Below, in pieces: positions 8,146 through 17,120 of a stretch of 64,000 nucleotides of DNA; positions within the stretch are counted from its first letter, which is position 1, and the number at the start of each line of letters is the position of its first letter. Origin of the DNA: an uncultured Oscillibacter sp. (GTDB lineage Bacteria > Bacillota > Clostridia > Oscillospirales > Oscillospiraceae); the NCBI RefSeq assembly GCF_947654275.1, contig NZ_CANTJS010000007.1, forward strand, positions 1 to 64,000, read 5' to 3'. The translations under genes and the position numbers were made by a program. Below the pieces are notes generated by a model. That model saw only the letters and a list, made by a program, of their open reading frames with translations, was not told the origin of the DNA and made no database searches.

Positions 8146-9845
8146 GCTTGTTCCTCCTCCCGCCGGGCGGGCAGCAGGGCCGTCACCGCGGCGCCTCTGC
8201 CGCCGGGTCCCGCTGCCAGGTACAGGCCGCAGTCCCCGCCGTAGTGCTTTGTCAGGATTGTGTCCACGTTGTAAAGACCCAGGTGCTTGCGCTCCTCTCC
8301 GCCGGGCCGGCGGTACCGGCCTGAGGCCATGTCCGGGGGCAGACCCCGGCCGTTGTCCGTGACGGTGATTTCCAGCATCCCCGCCGTCTCCCGGGCCGTC
8401 ACCGCCACCACGCCGTCCTCCACGCCGTCCAGCCCGTGGAGGATGGCGTTTTCCACAATGGGCTGGAGAATCATCTTGGGAACCAGGCAGTCCTCCAGGT
8501 CCCGGGGCAGCTCCAGTTCGAAGGAGAAGGCCCCGGACATGCGGATGCGCTGGATTTCGATGTAGCGCCGGAGAATCGCCGCCTCCCGCCGCAGGGAGAC
8601 GAACTCGTCCGGCGAGATGCAAAAGCGCAGGATGTCCGCCAGATCCGTGGACATCAGGGCCACCTGGGGCACCTTGTTGATTTTGCTGATCCACTTCATG
8701 GTGTCCAGGGTATTGCAGAGAAAGTGGGGATTCAGCTGGGCCTGAAGCATCCGGATCTGGGCCTCGTTCAGCTCCCGCTGGTTGTCAATCAGGGCCTCCC
8801 GGTTCTGCTTCAGGGCGGAGACCATGCCGTTGAACCGCCGGGCCAGCTGGCCCAGCTCGTCGTCCCGCTCCGCCGGGACGGACACGTCCAGGTTGTCCCG
8901 CTCCACCTCGCCGATAACCCGGTGCAGCCGCTGGATGGGCCGGAACATCTGGCGGCTGAGCTTCCAGCTCATGAGGATGGAGATAGCCACGCAGATCACC
9001 GCGCAGCCGAGGCTGACGGTGTACAAAAGCCGCCGGGTGGCCCGGGTAAACACCTGGGGCTGCTGGAGCACCAGCCAGAGCCCGCTGGCGGCATGATGGG
9101 CCTGGGCGTACAAAAAGGCCTCCGAGTCCCCCTCCAGACTCTGGCCCGCCAGCAGGCGGCTCCGCAGCCGGGGGGCCAGCTCCTCCGCCAGAGAGGGCTG
9201 CTCGCAGTACACCGGACGCCAGTACCGGCTGAGGAGAAGCAGGTCGCTCTGAGCGCCGTGGGTCCCCGCCAGCAGCTGCCGGAAATGGGAATCGTACAGA
9301 CTGACCAGCAGATAGCCGGCGGGGCGGCCCCGCCCGTCCGCCAGCAGGACGGCCCCCTGGAGCAGGGGAGAGGCGGCGTCCGTCACGTCCTCGCAGGCCG
9401 TGAAGACCGGGGGCTCTCCCGGCCCGGCGGCGGCGAAGAGCGCGCCCCAGTCCGTGGGCAGACGCTCCGCCTGGGGAATCTGACGGGTGGAGTACCGCCA
9501 GAGGCCCTGAAGATCATAGAGGTCGAAGCTGGCCCAGCTCCGGGCCTGGGCGGTGGCGCTGAAGAGCTCGTTGTAAACCAGGGTGTCCTCCACGCCGCCG
9601 CCGGCCAGCGCGCCGGCGATGATGGGGTTTCCCTGGAGGCGGGCCGCGGTCTGGGCGAAGGCGTCAAAGGCGGCGTCCAGAGCCTGGGCCGCCGTCTCCA
9701 GACGCTCCTCCATGCCCCGGCGGGCCTCGTTGGTCATCCGCAGGCGGAAGATTTGCAGCAGCATGGCGGAGCACAGCAGCAGGGGCACCAGGGACGCCAC
9801 CAGAAAGCCCCAGAACAGCCGGGTCTGAAAGGAATGCCGTTTCAT
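8139..9845 (-). CDS. Sensor histidine kinase, LytS/YesM type
   Basis: A 568-residue membrane kinase. TM1 is near residues 10-30, a roughly 240-residue extracellular sensor follows, TM2 is near 275-295 (VSLGCAVICVAISILMSW) and then HAMP. The His_kinase box is NPHFLCNTLDTMKW and the ATPase N-box is QPIVENAILHG. It overlaps the upstream binding-protein gene by 4 bp and the regulator gene by 7 bp, so the three are co-translated. The extracellular region probably reads the state of the co-encoded binding protein. Confidence 0.92.
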   Translation of the reverse strand: MKRHSFQTRLFWGFLVASLVPLLLCSAMLLQIFRLRMTNEARRGMEERLETAAQALDAAFDAFAQTAARLQGNPIIAGALAGGGVEDTLVYNELFSATAQARSWASFDLYDLQGLWRYSTRQIPQAERLPTDWGALFAAAGPGEPPVFTACEDVTDAASPLLQGAVLLADGRGRPAGYLLVSLYDSHFRQLLAGTHGAQSDLLLLSRYWRPVYCEQPSLAEELAPRLRSRLLAGQSLEGDSEAFLYAQAHHAASGLWLVLQQPQVFTRATRRLLYTVSLGCAVICVAISILMSWKLSRQMFRPIQRLHRVIGEVERDNLDVSVPAERDDELGQLARRFNGMVSALKQNREALIDNQRELNEAQIRMLQAQLNPHFLCNTLDTMKWISKINKVPQVALMSTDLADILRFCISPDEFVSLRREAAILRRYIEIQRIRMSGAFSFELELPRDLEDCLVPKMILQPIVENAILHGLDGVEDGVVAVTARETAGMLEITVTDNGRGLPPDMASGRYRRPGGEERKHLGLYNVDTILTKHYGGDCGLYLAAGPGGRGAAVTALLPARREEEQAC

Positions 9846-10873
9846 GACGGGGCCTCCTCTCCGCTGAGGTAAAAGGCCCAGGACATCAAAAGCGCCTCCC
9901 GGCGGCCGCTGGCCCCGGCCACGTCGTAATCCACCAGAGGGATGTCCGCCAGGGGGGTCAGGGTTTCCGCCGCCCCGCCGGGCTCCCGGACGGAGCGCCG
10001 GCAGAGCTGTTCCGTCAGCAGCCGCTGAACCTCCGGGCTGACGGTGAAGTCCAGAAACCGCCGGGCGTTGTCCCCGTGGGCGGCGTTTTGAATCAGGGCG
10101 CTGGCGTCCGGGACGCAGCTGGTGCCCTCCGCCGGATAGACCATGGCCACGTCGTCCCCGGCGGCGATGCGCTTCAGGGCGGTCTCCTCCAGGGTCACCC
10201 CCGCCAGGGCGGCCCCGGAGGCCACGGCGCTGAGGACCTCGCCGGAGCCCTCCAGCTGCCGCCCGTCCAGGTGGGCGGCGAAGCGCCGGAGGGTGTCCCC
10301 GCCGCCGTCCTCCTCACCCAGGGCCTGGAGCAGGGTCACCAGGGCGGTGAAGCTGGAGCCGGAGACGGCGGGGTCCGCGAAGGCCACCCGTCCCCGGAGC
10401 TCCGGGGCCAGCAGGTCCGCCCAGCCGGTGAGCCGGCCGGGGCGCAGGAGCTTGGTGTTGTAGACCAGCACCACCGGCAGGGCGGAGAAGGGGGTCCACA
10501 GGTCCTGGGCGTCCCGGAACTGGGGCTGGAGGTCCTCCGCCTGGGCGCAGGCATAGGGGGTGAAGCAGTCCCGATAGGCCTCCAGACTCTCCACGCCGCC
10601 GCCGAACATCACGTCTGCCCCGGGGGCGTCCGCCTCCCGGCGGATGCGCTCCAGAAGCTCGTTGGTGCCCCCGGTCACCACCTCCACCCAAATGCCGGTC
10701 CGCTCCTCGAACTCCTTGACAATGGGCCAGTAGACCTCTTCCTTGTGAGAGGTGTAGAGGACCAGGCGGTTCTCCTGGCCGGGAGCGCCCTCCGGGGCCG
10801 CTCCGCCGCCCCCGGCGCAGCCCGCTGCCAGCACCAGGGCCAGAAGGACCGCCGCCAGCCGTATCCCCTTCAT
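9842..10873 (-). CDS. Solute-binding lipoprotein of the sensor operon (Fe3+/organophosphate-type)
   Basis: A 343-residue extracellular binding protein. The lipobox LAAGC follows a hydrophobic signal (MKGIRLAAVLLALVLAAGCAGG). The mature part opens RLVLYTSHKEEVYWPIVKEFEERTGI, typical of the family that includes ferric-iron and sugar-phosphate binders (FbpA/AfuA). I use the ATG at 10873, preceded by AGGAGGTGCC; the ORF-track start adds 24 non-signal residues. It is coupled to a kinase, not to a permease, which points to a sensory role like PgtC. Confidence 0.87.
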   Translation of the reverse strand: MKGIRLAAVLLALVLAAGCAGGGGAAPEGAPGQENRLVLYTSHKEEVYWPIVKEFEERTGIWVEVVTGGTNELLERIRREADAPGADVMFGGGVESLEAYRDCFTPYACAQAEDLQPQFRDAQDLWTPFSALPVVLVYNTKLLRPGRLTGWADLLAPELRGRVAFADPAVSGSSFTALVTLLQALGEEDGGGDTLRRFAAHLDGRQLEGSGEVLSAVASGAALAGVTLEETALKRIAAGDDVAMVYPAEGTSCVPDASALIQNAAHGDNARRFLDFTVSPEVQRLLTEQLCRRSVREPGGAAETLTPLADIPLVDYDVAGASGRREALLMSWAFYLSGEEAPS

Positions 10874-10915
10874 TTCCGGCACCTCCTTCCTTTGGCACTC
10901 AATCAATTCAACTAC

Positions 10916-10921
10916 AGTATA
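10916..10921 (-). promoter_or_regulatory. -10 element for the sensor operon
   Basis: TATACT on the minus strand lies about 43 bp before the binding-protein start. The matching -35 (TGAAAA at 17 bp) is poor, as expected of a promoter needing an activator. Confidence 0.35.
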
Positions 10922-11091
10922 CCATATTCCGCCGGGGGTTTTCATCTGAATTTCACAAAAATCTCAGAGGGAGACAAAAAACCGCAGGTTTGTCCCCTGT
11001 TCTTTTTTTTCAGAACCCGCTAGAATAAAATTACCAACCGGCGAAGACTTTCCTATTTTCATTTTGTGGAAAACAACGAAGGAGGACCTGT

Positions 11092-12507
11092 ATGAAAAGA
11101 ATCACAGCTTTGTTCCTGTCTCTTGCCATGCTTCTGGCTCTGGCTGCCTGCGGCGGCGGAAGCAACCCGCCCGCCCAGACCGGCGGCGACGCCCAGACCC
11201 CCCCTGCCCAGACCGGCGGCGGCGAGCAGACCCCGCCTCCCGCCGATGACAAGGACCTCACCGAGACCCAGAAGATTATCAGGGAAGCCGAGGGCATGAC
11301 CCTGGAGGAGCTGGCCCGGAAGGCCATCGAGGAGTCCAACGGCAAGATGTTCTACGGCGTGGGCAACTCCAGCCGCGGCAAGAGCGCCCTGCCCCTGTTC
11401 ATCGAGTATCTCCAGACCATCGACCCCGGCTACAGCATGGAATTCGAGTGGCAGCAGCCCAAGAACAACAAGATTTTCGACCAGCTTACCGCCGACTCCC
11501 TGAAGGACACCGGCACCTTTGCCATGACCCTGATTCAGGACGGCAACCAGATTGAGAGCAAGATGGTTCAGACCGGCGTGCTGGACACCTTCGTGCCCAA
11601 GGACTGGGCCGACGCCAACGGCACCAGCGCCGACGCCTATGAGGGCTATCTCCCCCTCCAGACCCTGAACAAGGTCTTCATGTACAACAATACCGGCTCC
11701 AAGTCCTATGACAACTGCTGGGACTTTGTGGCCGAGGGCGAGCACGGACTGTACATGGACATCGACTCCGAAATCGTGGGCAAGAACTTCCTGTACATGC
11801 TCACCGAGGATACTTACGCCGGCTGGCTGAAGGATGCCTTCAACGCCCTGCCCGCCGAGGAACAGGCCTATTTCCAGCCCACCGTCAAGGCCATGGAGTC
11901 CGAGGCCGCCGACTTGGGCCTGGGCGCCGACGGAGCCTATGCCCTGGCCTGGATTAAGCTCTGGGTAGAGAGCTACAACGCCCAGACCGACGACGGCCCC
12001 ATCTGCAACACCCTGGTGGACAAGTCCGCCACCGACCAGTTCGGCCTGCTGGTGTATTCCAAGCTCCGCAGCGTGGAGGAGTCCAGCTCCGTTTCCGTGA
12101 ACAACATCAATGTGGCGGCCTATGACGACGGATTCACCGGCATCGGCGGCTATGGCTACTGCCACTACCTCTTTGTCACCGACAACTCCCCCCTGCCCTG
12201 GACCGCCTGCGCCTTCATCGCCTACATGACCTGCACCGTGGACGGCTTCTCCGCCTGGGGCAAGGACATGGGCGGCTATTCCTCCAACCCCACCGTGGCC
12301 GAGGGCACCGAGGCCCAGTATGGCCACTCTAAGGGCGGCATGGCCGAGGACGGCACCACCGTGGAATTCGAGGCCAAGAACGACCGGGGCTATGACTGGT
12401 GGACCACCGACGGCAAGCTGGTTCTGGAGGACCCCGAATACTGCGCTTCCGTCTCCTTCACCGTGGGCAGCTGGATTGAGATGCTGAGCAAGTATTCCGC
12501 CGGTTAA
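11092..12507 (+). CDS. ABC transporter substrate-binding lipoprotein
   Basis: A 471-residue lipoprotein with signal MKRITALFLSLAMLLALAACGGG and lipobox LAAC. A Pro/Gly/Gln/Thr linker then repeats GGDAQTPPAQTGGGEQTPP. The mature domain is a large binding-protein fold (FYGVGNSSRGKSALPLF..., IGGYGYCHYLFVTDNSPLPW) that I place only broadly. An AAGGAGGACC site precedes the start. It heads the importer operon and is divergent from the sensor operon. A perfect 12-bp hairpin after it probably lets it be made in excess over the membrane parts. Confidence 0.87.
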   Translation: MKRITALFLSLAMLLALAACGGGSNPPAQTGGDAQTPPAQTGGGEQTPPPADDKDLTETQKIIREAEGMTLEELARKAIEESNGKMFYGVGNSSRGKSALPLFIEYLQTIDPGYSMEFEWQQPKNNKIFDQLTADSLKDTGTFAMTLIQDGNQIESKMVQTGVLDTFVPKDWADANGTSADAYEGYLPLQTLNKVFMYNNTGSKSYDNCWDFVAEGEHGLYMDIDSEIVGKNFLYMLTEDTYAGWLKDAFNALPAEEQAYFQPTVKAMESEAADLGLGADGAYALAWIKLWVESYNAQTDDGPICNTLVDKSATDQFGLLVYSKLRSVEESSSVSVNNINVAAYDDGFTGIGGYGYCHYLFVTDNSPLPWTACAFIAYMTCTVDGFSAWGKDMGGYSSNPTVAEGTEAQYGHSKGGMAEDGTTVEFEAKNDRGYDWWTTDGKLVLEDPEYCASVSFTVGSWIEMLSKYSAG

Positions 12508-12613
12508 GAGCCGTCGGAAATGACGCTCCTTTGTCCCTCCTTTCCCCGGCGGAATCGTTTGCCGGGAATCCCGGCCCCGCCTGAGCGGGCGGACCTTTCA
12601 GCGCCATGAATCC

Positions 12614-12641
12614 GAAGGGGAGGGGACAGCCCCTCCCCTTC
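12614..12641 (+). terminator. Intra-operon hairpin after the binding protein
   Basis: GAAGGGGAGGGG-ACAG-CCCCTCCCCTTC is a perfect 12-bp stem followed by ATTACTT, with no strong U-tract. Such hairpins after binding-protein genes stabilise the upstream message or partly terminate. About 90 bp remain to the next gene. Confidence 0.6.
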
Positions 12642-12728
12642 ATTACTTCCAGGTCTTTCGAACCGAACAGCCGGAATGAAAAACCCGGAAAGCATACATA
12701 CCAGACATACCAGAAAGGAGAGAGGCCT

Positions 12729-13370
12729 ATGGGCGCCACCGTGGTATTTGACATGGGCGGCGTGCTGATGGACTATGATACCCGGGGCCTGACGGCGGCG
12801 GTCACCGCCGGCGGGGCGGACGCCGCGCTGCTGCACCGGGAGATGTTTGAGGGCCCCGACTGGCTCACGCTGGACCGGGGCGGCACGGAGGAACAGGCCC
12901 TGGCCCTCATGAAGCGGCGTCTGCCGGAGCGGCTTCACCCGGCGGCGGACCGGGCGATGGCCCGCTGGGACGAATTCCTGACGCCCGTTCCGGAGATGAA
13001 CGCCCTGGCGGCGGAGCTCCATGGGCTGGGCGTGCCGCTGTATTTGCTGTCCAACACCTCCGCCCGGTTTTACAGCTTCCGGGAGCGGGTGCCCGCCTGG
13101 CCGCTGCTGAAGGGGGCTCTGCTCTCCTTCGAGGAACATCTGCTCAAGCCGGACCTGGACATCTACCGGCGGCTGTTCGCCCGCTTCGGCCTGCCGCCCC
13201 ACGACTGCTTTTTCATCGACGACGTCAAAGAGAATATCGAGGCCGCCCGCTGGTGCGGGATGCAGGCCTTTCAATACCGGAGGAACCCGGAAAGCATCTC
13301 CAAGCTGCGTGACGCTCTGCGGCAGGCCGGTATCCCGGTCTCCCCGGAAGCTGAGAGGAGAGATCTATGA
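12729..13370 (+). CDS. HAD-IA family hydrolase in the importer operon
   Basis: A 213-residue HAD enzyme. Motif I is VVFDMGGVLMDYD, motif II LLSNTSARFY, the lysine lies in LLKPDLDIY and motif IV is FFIDDVKENIEAA. This is the subclass-IA set seen in YihX-like sugar-phosphate phosphatases. The ATG at 12729 follows GAAAGGAGAGAGG; the ORF-track start at 12606 is upstream of the RBS. Its end overlaps the permease start by 4 bp. Placement inside a transporter operon suggests dephosphorylation of the imported compound. Confidence 0.85.
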   Translation: MGATVVFDMGGVLMDYDTRGLTAAVTAGGADAALLHREMFEGPDWLTLDRGGTEEQALALMKRRLPERLHPAADRAMARWDEFLTPVPEMNALAAELHGLGVPLYLLSNTSARFYSFRERVPAWPLLKGALLSFEEHLLKPDLDIYRRLFARFGLPPHDCFFIDDVKENIEAARWCGMQAFQYRRNPESISKLRDALRQAGIPVSPEAERRDL

Positions 13371-15187
13371 ATCAATCGACTGCCGGCAGGGGCGCCATCC
13401 TGCTCAACAAGGTGAAGACGTTTTTCTCCAAGCCTCACAACGTCATTCTGGTGCTGATGGGCATTGTGCTGACCTTCAGCACCGTGGCCCCGATTCTGGC
13501 CATTGTGGAAGACACGTTCAAGATTCACCCCGGCACCATCGACGCCCACCTCACCGGCCAGGCGGCGGGCTATACCACGGTGAACTATGTGGACCTGTTT
13601 ACCAGCCGCCTGGCAAAGACAAATCTCTGGACGCCCCTGCTGAACACGGTTCTGCTGGCGGTGGGCACCTGCGTGGTGTCCATCCTCTTCGGCGGCGTGT
13701 TCGCCTTCCTGATTACCCGGACGAATCTGGCCTGGAGGAAGTACCTCAGTTCCATTTTCATTTTCCCCTACATCATGCCCCAGTGGACCCTGGCGGTGGT
13801 GTGGCAGAATCTGTTCAACTCCAACGCCGTCACCGGCACCTCCAACGGCCTTCTGGCGGCCACCCTGGGCGTGAATATGCCGCTGTGGTGGTGCCAGGGC
13901 CTGTTCCCCAGCCTGGTGGTGCTGGGCCTGCACTACGCCCCCTTTGCCTACATCCTCATCGGCGGCATCTTCCGCAACATGGACGCCAACCTGGAGGAGG
14001 CCGCCACCATCCTGGACACCCCCAAGTGGAAAATCATGTGCAAGGTCACCCTGCCCATGGTGAAGCCCGCCATTCTCTCCACCATTCTGCTGGTCTTCGG
14101 CAGCTCCATGGGCTCCTACCCGGTGCCCCACTACCTGGGCCTCACCACCCTGTCCACCAAGTACGTTTCCATGAACTCCAAGTACACCGGCGAGGCCAGC
14201 ATCCTGGCCATCATCATGATGTTCTTCGGCGTGGCCATTATGCTGCTCAACCAGCTGTCCCTGACCAGCCGGAAGAGCTACACCACCGTCACCGGCAAAT
14301 CCGGACAGATTTCCAAGATTAACCTGGGCCGGGCGGGGAAGTATGTCATTGCCCTGGCTCTGGTGATTGTGACCTTCTTCACCAGCATCTTCCCCATCGT
14401 CTCCTTCGCCTTTGAGACCTTCCTGCCCAATCCCGGAGACTATTCGTTCCTCTACACCGGCGACGCCGATAACCTCACCACAAAGTGGTGGGTGACGGAT
14501 GAGAACGTCTCGGAAAACGGCATGTACGGCCAAAAGGGCATTCTCCACAACGAAACCATCTGGCACGCCTTCCGGGGCACCATCTGGGTCAGCGTCTGCT
14601 GCGCCCTGATTGCCGGCACCATCGGCACCCTGATCGGCTATGCCGTGTCCAAGAACCGACGAAGTAAATGGGCCAATTACGTCAACAGCGTGGCATTTCT
14701 GCCCTATCTGATGCCCTCCATCGCCGTGGGCGTGGCCTTCTTCATCCTCTTCTCCAACGAGCATGTGAACCTGTTCAATACCTATACCCTGCTGATTATT
14801 GTGGGCACCATCAAATACATCCCCTTTGCCTCCCGCAGCTCCCTGAACTCCATGCTCCAGCTCTCCGGCGAGATTGAGGAGGCGGCCATCATCCAGGACA
14901 TTCCCTGGATCAAGCGCATGACCCGCATCATCATCCCCATTCAGAAGTCCTCCATCATCAGCGGCTACCTGCTGCCCTTCATGACCTGCCTCCGGGAGCT
15001 GAGCCTGTTCATGCTGCTGTGCACCCAGGGCTTCATCCTGTCCACCACGCTGGACTACTTCGACGAAATGGGCCTGTATGCCTTTTCCAGCGGCATCAAC
15101 CTGATCCTGATTATCACCATTCTGGTGTGCAACACCTTGGTGAACAAGGTCACCGGCGCCAGCCTCGATAAAGGAATTGGAGGATAA
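13367..15187 (+). CDS. ABC importer permease, fused two-domain type
   Basis: A 606-residue inner-membrane protein with two binding-protein-dependent permease domains in one chain, as in FbpB, AfuB and ThiP. The first EAA loop reads NLEEAATILDTPKWKIMCKVTLPMV and the second EIEEAAIIQDIPWIKRMTRIIIP. Between the halves is a larger-than-usual extracytoplasmic loop (about residues 350-395, NPGDYSFLYTG...GILHNET). It overlaps the HAD gene by 4 bp and is followed closely by the ATPase. About 12 membrane helices are expected. Confidence 0.92.
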   Translation: MNQSTAGRGAILLNKVKTFFSKPHNVILVLMGIVLTFSTVAPILAIVEDTFKIHPGTIDAHLTGQAAGYTTVNYVDLFTSRLAKTNLWTPLLNTVLLAVGTCVVSILFGGVFAFLITRTNLAWRKYLSSIFIFPYIMPQWTLAVVWQNLFNSNAVTGTSNGLLAATLGVNMPLWWCQGLFPSLVVLGLHYAPFAYILIGGIFRNMDANLEEAATILDTPKWKIMCKVTLPMVKPAILSTILLVFGSSMGSYPVPHYLGLTTLSTKYVSMNSKYTGEASILAIIMMFFGVAIMLLNQLSLTSRKSYTTVTGKSGQISKINLGRAGKYVIALALVIVTFFTSIFPIVSFAFETFLPNPGDYSFLYTGDADNLTTKWWVTDENVSENGMYGQKGILHNETIWHAFRGTIWVSVCCALIAGTIGTLIGYAVSKNRRSKWANYVNSVAFLPYLMPSIAVGVAFFILFSNEHVNLFNTYTLLIIVGTIKYIPFASRSSLNSMLQLSGEIEEAAIIQDIPWIKRMTRIIIPIQKSSIISGYLLPFMTCLRELSLFMLLCTQGFILSTTLDYFDEMGLYAFSSGINLILIITILVCNTLVNKVTGASLDKGIGG

Positions 15188-15191
15188 TATC

Positions 15192-16805
15192 ATGCCTGAA
15201 ATCAAATTGGAACATATTACAAAGCGCTGGGGCAGGTTCTACGCCGTAGACGACCTGAACCTGACCATTCAGGACAACGCCTTTGTGACCCTGCTGGGTC
15301 CCTCCGGCTGCGGCAAGACCACCACTCTGCGGATGATTGCCGGTCTGGAGACCCCCACCAGCGGCCGCATCACCATCGGGGACAAGGTGGTGTTTGACAG
15401 TGCCCTGGGCATCAACGTCCCCGCCAACAAGCGGAAGGTGGGCTTCCTGTTCCAGAACTACGCCCTGTGGCCCAACATGACGGTGTATCAGAATATCGCC
15501 TTCGGCCTCTCCAATATCAAGGAGGCCCTGCCCAGGGTGGACTTCGAGACCAAAAACGCCGCCCGTCTGGCGGAGATTCTGAAGGAGCCCGGCGAGGTGG
15601 CTAAGATTGTGGAGGACTGCCGGGACAAAACCGGAAAAATTGACGAAAACAAGGCCTGCATCAAGCTGATTGACGCCTTCACCCTCTCCATGTACACCGC
15701 CAAAAAGCTCTTTGCCTATCACCTGGAGTCCGGCAGGGACGTATCCGGCGAGATTGCCGCCCTGGAAGCAAAGGTCAGCGCCGCCAGGGCGGGGCTGAAC
15801 GAGGAGTTCCAGGTGGTCCAGGGGGGCCAGGTGGTGACGGAGGTCCGAAAGCTCACAAAGGAGGAGATCGACCTCTCCGTCCGCAGGGTGTCCCGCATTG
15901 TGAAGATCGGCATGTTCATGGACCGCTATCCGGCGGAGCTCTCCGGCGGCCAGCAGCAGCGGGTAGCCATTGCCCGGACCCTGGCCCCGGAGCCCTCGGT
16001 GCTGTTCATGGACGAGCCCCTCAGCAACTTGGACGCCAAGCTGCGGCTGGAAATGCGCTATGAGCTCCAGCGGCTCCACGTGGAAACCGGGTCCACCTTC
16101 GTCTATGTCACCCACGACCAGATGGAGGCCATGACTCTGGCCACCCAGATCTGCCTGATTAACAACGGCGTGCTCCAGCAGTATGACGCCCCCCTGACCG
16201 TCTACAACCGGCCCAGCAACCTCTTTGCCGCCGATTTCGTGGGCAATCCCTCCATCAACTTCGTGGAGGCCCGGGGGACTCAGCGGCCCGACGGCGGCGT
16301 GGCGCTGACCATCTTCGGGGACCGTCAGGCGGTCTTCCGGCCCGCCCGGCCCCTGAAGCTGGACGAGTGGTTCCGGGACCGGGACGCCCGGGACGCCGCG
16401 GCGGAGGAGGAGCACAGGAAAAAGCTGGCGGACAGGTCCTATGTGGAAAAGGGCAACAAGGATGAGACCTTCCGCTATCACATTGCCAAGGTGGACGAGG
16501 AGGACGACTCCCTCCAGGAGGCCCCCGTCCTTACCAACGAGGATTTTGTTCTGGGCATCCGGCCGGAGTTCATCGATATTGTGGAGGGCGGGGCCCTCTC
16601 CGGCGAGATCTACGGCGCCATGCCCACCGGCATGGAGTCCACCATCAAGGTCCGCATCGGGGACTTCCTGCTCACCGGCGTGGTGTTCGGCAGCACCCTG
16701 TTTACCATCGGCTCCCGGGTCCATATCGACATCTCCGGGGAGAACGTCATGCTCTTTGACCGGAAGAGCGGAAAATGCGTCGCCTTCGGCGCACTGGAGT
16801 GCTGA
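15192..16805 (+). CDS. ABC importer ATP-binding protein with large insertion
   Basis: A 537-residue ATPase of the Fe3+/polyamine/sugar importer group, which usually runs 330-380 residues. Walker A is GPSGCGKTT (about 36-44) and the Q-loop FLFQNYALWPNMTV is near 90. The signature LSGGQQQRVAIA appears only near 250, followed by Walker B LFMDEPLSNLDAKL and the H-loop YVTHDQMEAM. So about 110 extra residues (including KNAARLAEILKEPGEVAKIVED and a charged helical stretch) lie in the helical subdomain. A second charged insert (DRDARDAAAEEEHRKK) interrupts the C-terminal TOBE-like region. It starts at the ATG at 15192, after TTGGAGGAT. Confidence 0.92.
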   Translation: MPEIKLEHITKRWGRFYAVDDLNLTIQDNAFVTLLGPSGCGKTTTLRMIAGLETPTSGRITIGDKVVFDSALGINVPANKRKVGFLFQNYALWPNMTVYQNIAFGLSNIKEALPRVDFETKNAARLAEILKEPGEVAKIVEDCRDKTGKIDENKACIKLIDAFTLSMYTAKKLFAYHLESGRDVSGEIAALEAKVSAARAGLNEEFQVVQGGQVVTEVRKLTKEEIDLSVRRVSRIVKIGMFMDRYPAELSGGQQQRVAIARTLAPEPSVLFMDEPLSNLDAKLRLEMRYELQRLHVETGSTFVYVTHDQMEAMTLATQICLINNGVLQQYDAPLTVYNRPSNLFAADFVGNPSINFVEARGTQRPDGGVALTIFGDRQAVFRPARPLKLDEWFRDRDARDAAAEEEHRKKLADRSYVEKGNKDETFRYHIAKVDEEDDSLQEAPVLTNEDFVLGIRPEFIDIVEGGALSGEIYGAMPTGMESTIKVRIGDFLLTGVVFGSTLFTIGSRVHIDISGENVMLFDRKSGKCVAFGALEC

Positions 16806-17120
16806 CGCGGCGTAAGGCATCAATGGAAGCAGCACAGCAGCCGGAGGGAGAGAAGAGCGGTCCTCTCTCCCTCCGGCTGTGCCAAAACCGGGCGGGCCGG
16901 ATGGAGGCAGGCCTCCGGTGGCCGGTCGGTCCGGGCAGGCATCGGCAGCCCCGGAATGACCGCCGGCCCCTGCCGGGAAGGGCGTCCCCGCGCCGTTTGG
17001 CGCGGTCCGGTGATGAAAACGAGAGGAACCCCCCAGGGGTTCCTCTCGTTTGTTTGTCTTGGGATGCCCGCATTTTCAGGAAAACCGCTTTCTCCCGATG
17101 CTGTGAGTCCGCCCCGGCGG
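16806..17120. other. Gene-free spacer between importer operon and leuS
   Basis: No gene is seen. It carries an imperfectly terminator-like stem CCGGAGGGAGAG...CTCTCTCCCTCCGG near 16840-16876, without a U-tract, and the strong bidirectional terminator listed separately. Confidence 0.6.
17018..17055. terminator. Bidirectional terminator, importer operon and leuS
   Basis: AACGAGAGGAACCCC-CCA-GGGGTTCCTCTCGTT is a perfect 15-bp stem with T-rich flanks on the + side (TGTTTGTCTT) and A-rich sequence on the other. It can end the importer operon (+) and the leuS transcript (-). Confidence 0.85.

Noticed and set aside
13271-15205. A 644-codon minus-strand frame over the permease
   Set aside because: Repetitive low-complexity translation antisense to a clear ABC permease.
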